NCBI GenBank assembly: GCA_963643925.1
Contig: CAVINS010000050.1
Span: 1 to 27,688, forward strand
DNA length: 27,688 bases
Direction: 5' to 3'
DNA from: Phocaeicola_A sp963643925
Lineage (GTDB): Bacteria; Bacteroidota; Bacteroidia; Bacteroidales; Bacteroidaceae
This document shows positions 24,932 to 27,688 of the stretch, in pieces. Position numbers and translations under genes: made by a program. The first letter of the stretch is position 1, and each line of letters starts with the position of its first letter. Under the pieces are notes generated by a model that saw nothing but the letters and a program-made list of their open reading frames with translations, was not told the DNA's origin and did not search any database.

Positions 24932-27172
24932 ATGATGAAACGAACAATCCTTTTTGGAGCTTTTGTTACCCTCCTATGGGGGGATGTCTGTGTAGCAAAT
25001 GCTCAGACGCCTCCCGCATATTTGGATAATACGCGACCTATAGAAGAACGTATAGAAGATGCCCTCAGCCGCATGACATTAGAGGAGAAAATTGCCATGA
25101 CGCACGCTCAGTCTAAATTCAGCAGTGCAGGAGTCCCTCGTTTGGGTATCCCCGAATTGTGGTGTACAGATGGTCCACATGGTATCCGCCCTGAAGTGCT
25201 TTGGGATGAATGGGACCAGGCCGGATGGACCAACGATTCGTGTGTGGCTTTTCCAGCACTTACGTGCTTGGCTGCCACTTGGAATCCCGAGATGTCTCTT
25301 CTCTATGGAAAGAGCCTAGGTGAAGAGGCCAGATATCGAGGAAAAGATGTTTTGTTGGGTCCTGGGGTGAATATTTATCGCACGCCACTTAATGGACGCA
25401 ATTTCGAGTATATGGGTGAAGACCCCTATTTGGTTTCACGCATGGTAGTCCCATATATACAAGGTGTTCAGCAGAATGGTGTGGCTGCGTGCGTAAAACA
25501 TTTCGCACTGAATAATCATGAAGTGAACCGACACACTACCCAGGTCATTGTGGACGACCGGGCTCTTTATGAAATTTATCTGCCAGCCTTCGATGCGGCT
25601 GTCCATGAGGGAGGAGTTTGGTGTGTCATGGGGTCGTATAATCTGTATAAAGGACAGCATGGTTGCCATAACCAATATTTGCTCAACGATATTCTGAAAA
25701 ACAAATGGGGCTTCGACGGCGCCGTAGTTTCAGACTGGGGAGGTGCCCATGATACGGACCAGTCAATATTCAATGGCTTGGACCTCGAATATGGGACTTG
25801 GACAAACGGACTTAACAACGGGGTAACGAATGCTTACGATAATTATTATTTGGCAAATCCCTATCTTCAGCGTATAAGGGATGGAAAGGTGGGGACAAAG
25901 GAACTCGATGACAAGGTACGTCGTGTCCTTCGTTTGATTTTCCGTACAGAGATGAATCTCGACCGCCCTTGGGGTAGCTTGTGTTCTCCCGAACATTACG
26001 AGGCGGCGCGCCGCATTGGTGAGGAGGGTATTGTTCTGTTACAGAACAATGGAAACGTTTTGCCCATCAACCTGGATAAAACCAAGAAGATACTTGTCGT
26101 GGGCGAGAATGCTGTGAAGAAGCTGACAGTAGGTGGAGGCTCTTCATCATTGAAAGTAGAGCGTGAGATTTCACCGCTCGATGGTATCCGTCACCATGTG
26201 GGTGATGCGGCCGAGGTAACTTGGATTCGTGGTTACGTAGGTGACCCGACGGGTGAATACAATGGTGTGGTGACCGGGCAGAATCTGAAAGACGACCGTG
26301 CTCCCGAAGAGTTGATTGCTGAGGCGGTTGATGAAGCGAAGAAAGCCGATGTGGTTATATTCATTGGTGGACTCAACAAAAGTCGGCATCAAGATTGCGA
26401 AGACAGCGACCGTAAATCTTTTGGATTGCCCTATGGACAGGATGATGTGATAGAGGCATTGGCAAAAGCCAACAGGAATCTGGTGGTCGTAAATATTTCC
26501 GGTAATGCAGTAGCTATGCCTTGGGTTAACGAAGTCCCTGCCATTGTACAGGATTGGTATTTGGGCTCAGAAGCAGGGGCCTCGCTTGCTGCTGTACTCA
26601 TGGGTGATGTGAATCCGAGCGGTAAGTTGCCGTTCACTTTCTCTGCCCGTTTGGAAGACTATCCGGCCCATGCATTGGGTGGCTATGTCTATGAACCATC
26701 CAAACAGACAATTGACGTGAAGTACAACGAAAGTATTTTTGTGGGTTATCGCTGGACGGACAAACAGAAGAAGTCGAAACCTCTTTTTGCTTTCGGTCAT
26801 GGATTGAGCTACACCTCTTTTCGGTATGGTAAAGCCGTGATAGACAAAAAAGTAATAACCGACAGCGATACCGTGACTGTCACAGTCCCCATCACCAATG
26901 TAGGTGACAGGGAAGGCGCAGAAGTGGTGCAACTTTATGTCGCTGACCAGAAGTCTTCGCTTCCTCGTCCAGTCAAAGAGCTTAAGGGCTTCCAAAAGGT
27001 ACGACTCTCTCCCAATGAAACGAAGGAGGTGACCTTCACTATCGATAAGTCTGCCTTACGTTTTTACGATGACACACGCCATGATTGGGTAGTGGAACCG
27101 GGTAAGTTCGATGCTATCATCGCTGCGTCAGCTGCGGATATCAAATCCAAAGTTACGTTTGAGTTGAAGTGA
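24932..27172 (+). CDS. GH3 beta-glycosidase (beta-glucosidase/xylosidase type)
   Basis: The protein is 746 aa with a signal peptide cleaved near VANA-Q, so it is periplasmic. The N-terminal barrel carries IPELWCTDGPHGIR, the KHFALNNHE motif (about 190-198) and the nucleophile D268 in VVSDWGG. The second alpha/beta domain begins near EEGIVLLQNNGNVLPI. A likely acid/base lies in DCEDSDRKSFGLP (E490 region). A C-terminal fibronectin-III-like domain closes the protein (about 640-740; PVKELKGFQKVRLSPNE). GH3 enzymes release single beta-linked glucose or xylose from non-reducing ends; here it would finish the oligosaccharides left by GH5, the lyase and GH88. It is the last gene of the PUL. Two adjacent ATG codons (24932, 24935) give equivalent starts. 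Confidence 0.92.
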   Translation: MMKRTILFGAFVTLLWGDVCVANAQTPPAYLDNTRPIEERIEDALSRMTLEEKIAMTHAQSKFSSAGVPRLGIPELWCTDGPHGIRPEVLWDEWDQAGWTNDSCVAFPALTCLAATWNPEMSLLYGKSLGEEARYRGKDVLLGPGVNIYRTPLNGRNFEYMGEDPYLVSRMVVPYIQGVQQNGVAACVKHFALNNHEVNRHTTQVIVDDRALYEIYLPAFDAAVHEGGVWCVMGSYNLYKGQHGCHNQYLLNDILKNKWGFDGAVVSDWGGAHDTDQSIFNGLDLEYGTWTNGLNNGVTNAYDNYYLANPYLQRIRDGKVGTKELDDKVRRVLRLIFRTEMNLDRPWGSLCSPEHYEAARRIGEEGIVLLQNNGNVLPINLDKTKKILVVGENAVKKLTVGGGSSSLKVEREISPLDGIRHHVGDAAEVTWIRGYVGDPTGEYNGVVTGQNLKDDRAPEELIAEAVDEAKKADVVIFIGGLNKSRHQDCEDSDRKSFGLPYGQDDVIEALAKANRNLVVVNISGNAVAMPWVNEVPAIVQDWYLGSEAGASLAAVLMGDVNPSGKLPFTFSARLEDYPAHALGGYVYEPSKQTIDVKYNESIFVGYRWTDKQKKSKPLFAFGHGLSYTSFRYGKAVIDKKVITDSDTVTVTVPITNVGDREGAEVVQLYVADQKSSLPRPVKELKGFQKVRLSPNETKEVTFTIDKSALRFYDDTRHDWVVEPGKFDAIIAASAADIKSKVTFELK

Positions 27173-27311
27173 AGTTGTTGGTTGTTACTCAGTCAACTGT
27201 GCTCTGAGGCAAAACTGGAATATGACATTACTTTAGGTATTGGTTGAATGATAATCAGTGGACTGTAAACAAGTTACGTACTGATAGGTTGTTTTGATAA
27301 AGGAAGAATGT

Positions 27312-27356
27312 AAAGTTGTCGCAATCTCGGTTTTTTATCAAGATTACGACAACTTT
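27312..27356. terminator. Terminator-like hairpin downstream of the PUL
   Basis: AAAGTTGTCGCAATCT (27312-27327) pairs with AGATTACGACAACTTT (27341-27356) over 16 positions with one mismatch, around a T-rich 13-nt loop. It lies 140 bp after the GH3 stop. A further copy of GTCGTAATCTC occurs at 27371-27381, so the arm sequence is partly repeated downstream. A terminator is the simplest reading, though the distance from the stop codon is long. Nothing coding was recognised in 27173-27311. Confidence 0.5.
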
Positions 27357-27459
27357 CTGTATAGAAACCTGTCGTAATCTCACTCTATTGACCTTCCCAC
27401 CGAATGCATATTGTGTGAATCTTTTGTGCTGTGCCTGCATCTATATGCCGCAATATCTC

Positions 27460-27558
27460 GGAAAACGCACCTTTTCGACCCTTTGTTTTATAGGAAAACG
27501 CACCTTTTTGCCTCTCTTTTTCATAGGAAAACGCACCTCGTTGCTGAAAATCAGCTAT
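27460..27558 (+). repeat. Three tandem 33-bp repeats starting GGAAAACGCACC
   Basis: Units begin at 27460, 27493 and 27526, an exact 33-bp period. All three share GGAAAACGCACCT; the first two share GGAAAACGCACCTTTT and similar T-rich tails ending in ATA. The third unit diverges after the core and runs into the -7 box at 27556. They stand directly upstream of an ATPase gene and could be repeated operator sites. The period equals three helical turns, which would place the cores on one face of the DNA. A spurious frame through them reads GKRT three times. Confidence 0.75.
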
Positions 27559-27563
27559 ATTTG
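27556..27563 (+). promoter_or_regulatory. -7 box TATATTTG before the right-edge ATPase gene
   Basis: TATATTTG fits TAnnTTTG and would start transcription near 27570, leaving a leader of about 12-15 nt. It overlaps the end of the third 33-bp repeat, so the repeats occupy the -33 region and upstream. Confidence 0.55.
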
Positions 27564-27581
27564 CAGCACTAAAGATGGAAT

Positions 27582-27688
27582 ATGATGTTATACAGAAAAA
27601 TTACAAAACGTATAGAGGACTATCTCTCTTCCGCTTCCAGCAGGATGCTGTTGATAGATGGTGCGCGTCAGATAGGTAAATCGTATAT
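27582..27688 (+). CDS. 5' end of an AAA/DUF4143-type ATPase (truncated by the window edge)
   Basis: Only the first 35 codons are present. The reading MLYRKITKRIEDYLSSASS leads to MLLIDGARQIGKSY, in which GARQIGKS is a Walker A P-loop. This is the usual opening of Bacteroides ATP-binding proteins with a C-terminal DUF4143 domain, proteins of about 370-430 aa. Start codons at 27582 and 27585 are both possible. A competing frame from the ATG at 27575 stops after 34 codons and lacks any motif. The protein's role is not known; the family is widespread and often carried in accessory regions. Confidence 0.72.
   Translation, partial: MMLYRKITKRIEDYLSSASSRMLLIDGARQIGKSY

Noticed and set aside
27460..27558. 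CRISPR array
   Set aside because: There are only three units, with a conserved core of about 13-16 bp and similar rather than unique T-rich spacers; no cas genes are nearby.
27316..27585. 89-codon plus-strand frame through the 33-bp repeats
   Set aside because: It contains the terminator-like hairpin and the promoter, and its GKRT repeats only reflect the 33-bp DNA period.

Overview
The window comes from a Bacteroidota genome, most likely Bacteroides, Phocaeicola or a close Bacteroidales relative. The evidence is a SusC/SusD pair, lipoproteins with an acidic S-D-D-D-like surface-export signal after the lipobox cysteine, promoter -7 boxes of the TAnnTTTG type at many gene starts, and carbohydrate-active enzyme families typical of gut Bacteroides. 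No rRNA, tRNA, CRISPR array or complete insertion sequence was seen.

Region 1 (about 1-6251) looks like a host- or competitor-facing surface locus. A secreted M64 (IgA-peptidase-like) zinc metallopeptidase is followed by two tandem paralogous surface lipoproteins. I read these as leukocidin/alpha-hemolysin-type beta-barrel pore-forming proteins: each has a beta-hairpin stem-like segment followed by a W-K/R-x-x-F-N-N motif. The left edge also carries a strong-looking leftward promoter and a leader for a gene outside the window. The block ends in a 24-bp perfect hairpin that serves as a terminator between convergent genes.

Region 2 (6264-9852, minus strand) is a three-gene operon: a zinc-ribbon membrane protein with a degenerate formylglycine-generating-enzyme-like C-terminal domain, an SPFH (virion-core-like) protein with a GYF_2 domain, and a small four-helix membrane protein. 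It resembles a membrane-scaffold or stress cassette; its function is unknown.

Region 3 (9853-10867) is a decay zone. It holds a frameshifted minus-strand coding remnant and an AAA-type ATPase pseudogene with an internal deletion, a nonsense codon and a frameshift.

Region 4 (10933-27172, plus strand) is a polysaccharide utilization locus (PUL). It contains a SusR-like membrane-spanning regulator, a GH2 glycosidase with a malectin-like tail, an alginate-lyase-family (PL38-like)/GH88 fusion enzyme, SusC, SusD, a small surface lipoprotein in the SusE position, a lipoprotein GH5 and a periplasmic GH3. SusC/D would import oligosaccharides made at the surface by GH5. The lyase would cut next to uronic acids, the fused GH88 would remove the unsaturated uronate, and GH2 and GH3 would trim neutral sugars. 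The most economical substrate guess is a uronic-acid-containing beta-glucan or similar exopolysaccharide, but the sequence does not settle this.

Region 5 (27173-27688) holds a terminator-like hairpin, three tandem 33-bp repeats, a TATATTTG promoter box and the first codons of a second AAA/DUF4143-type ATPase that runs off the right edge.
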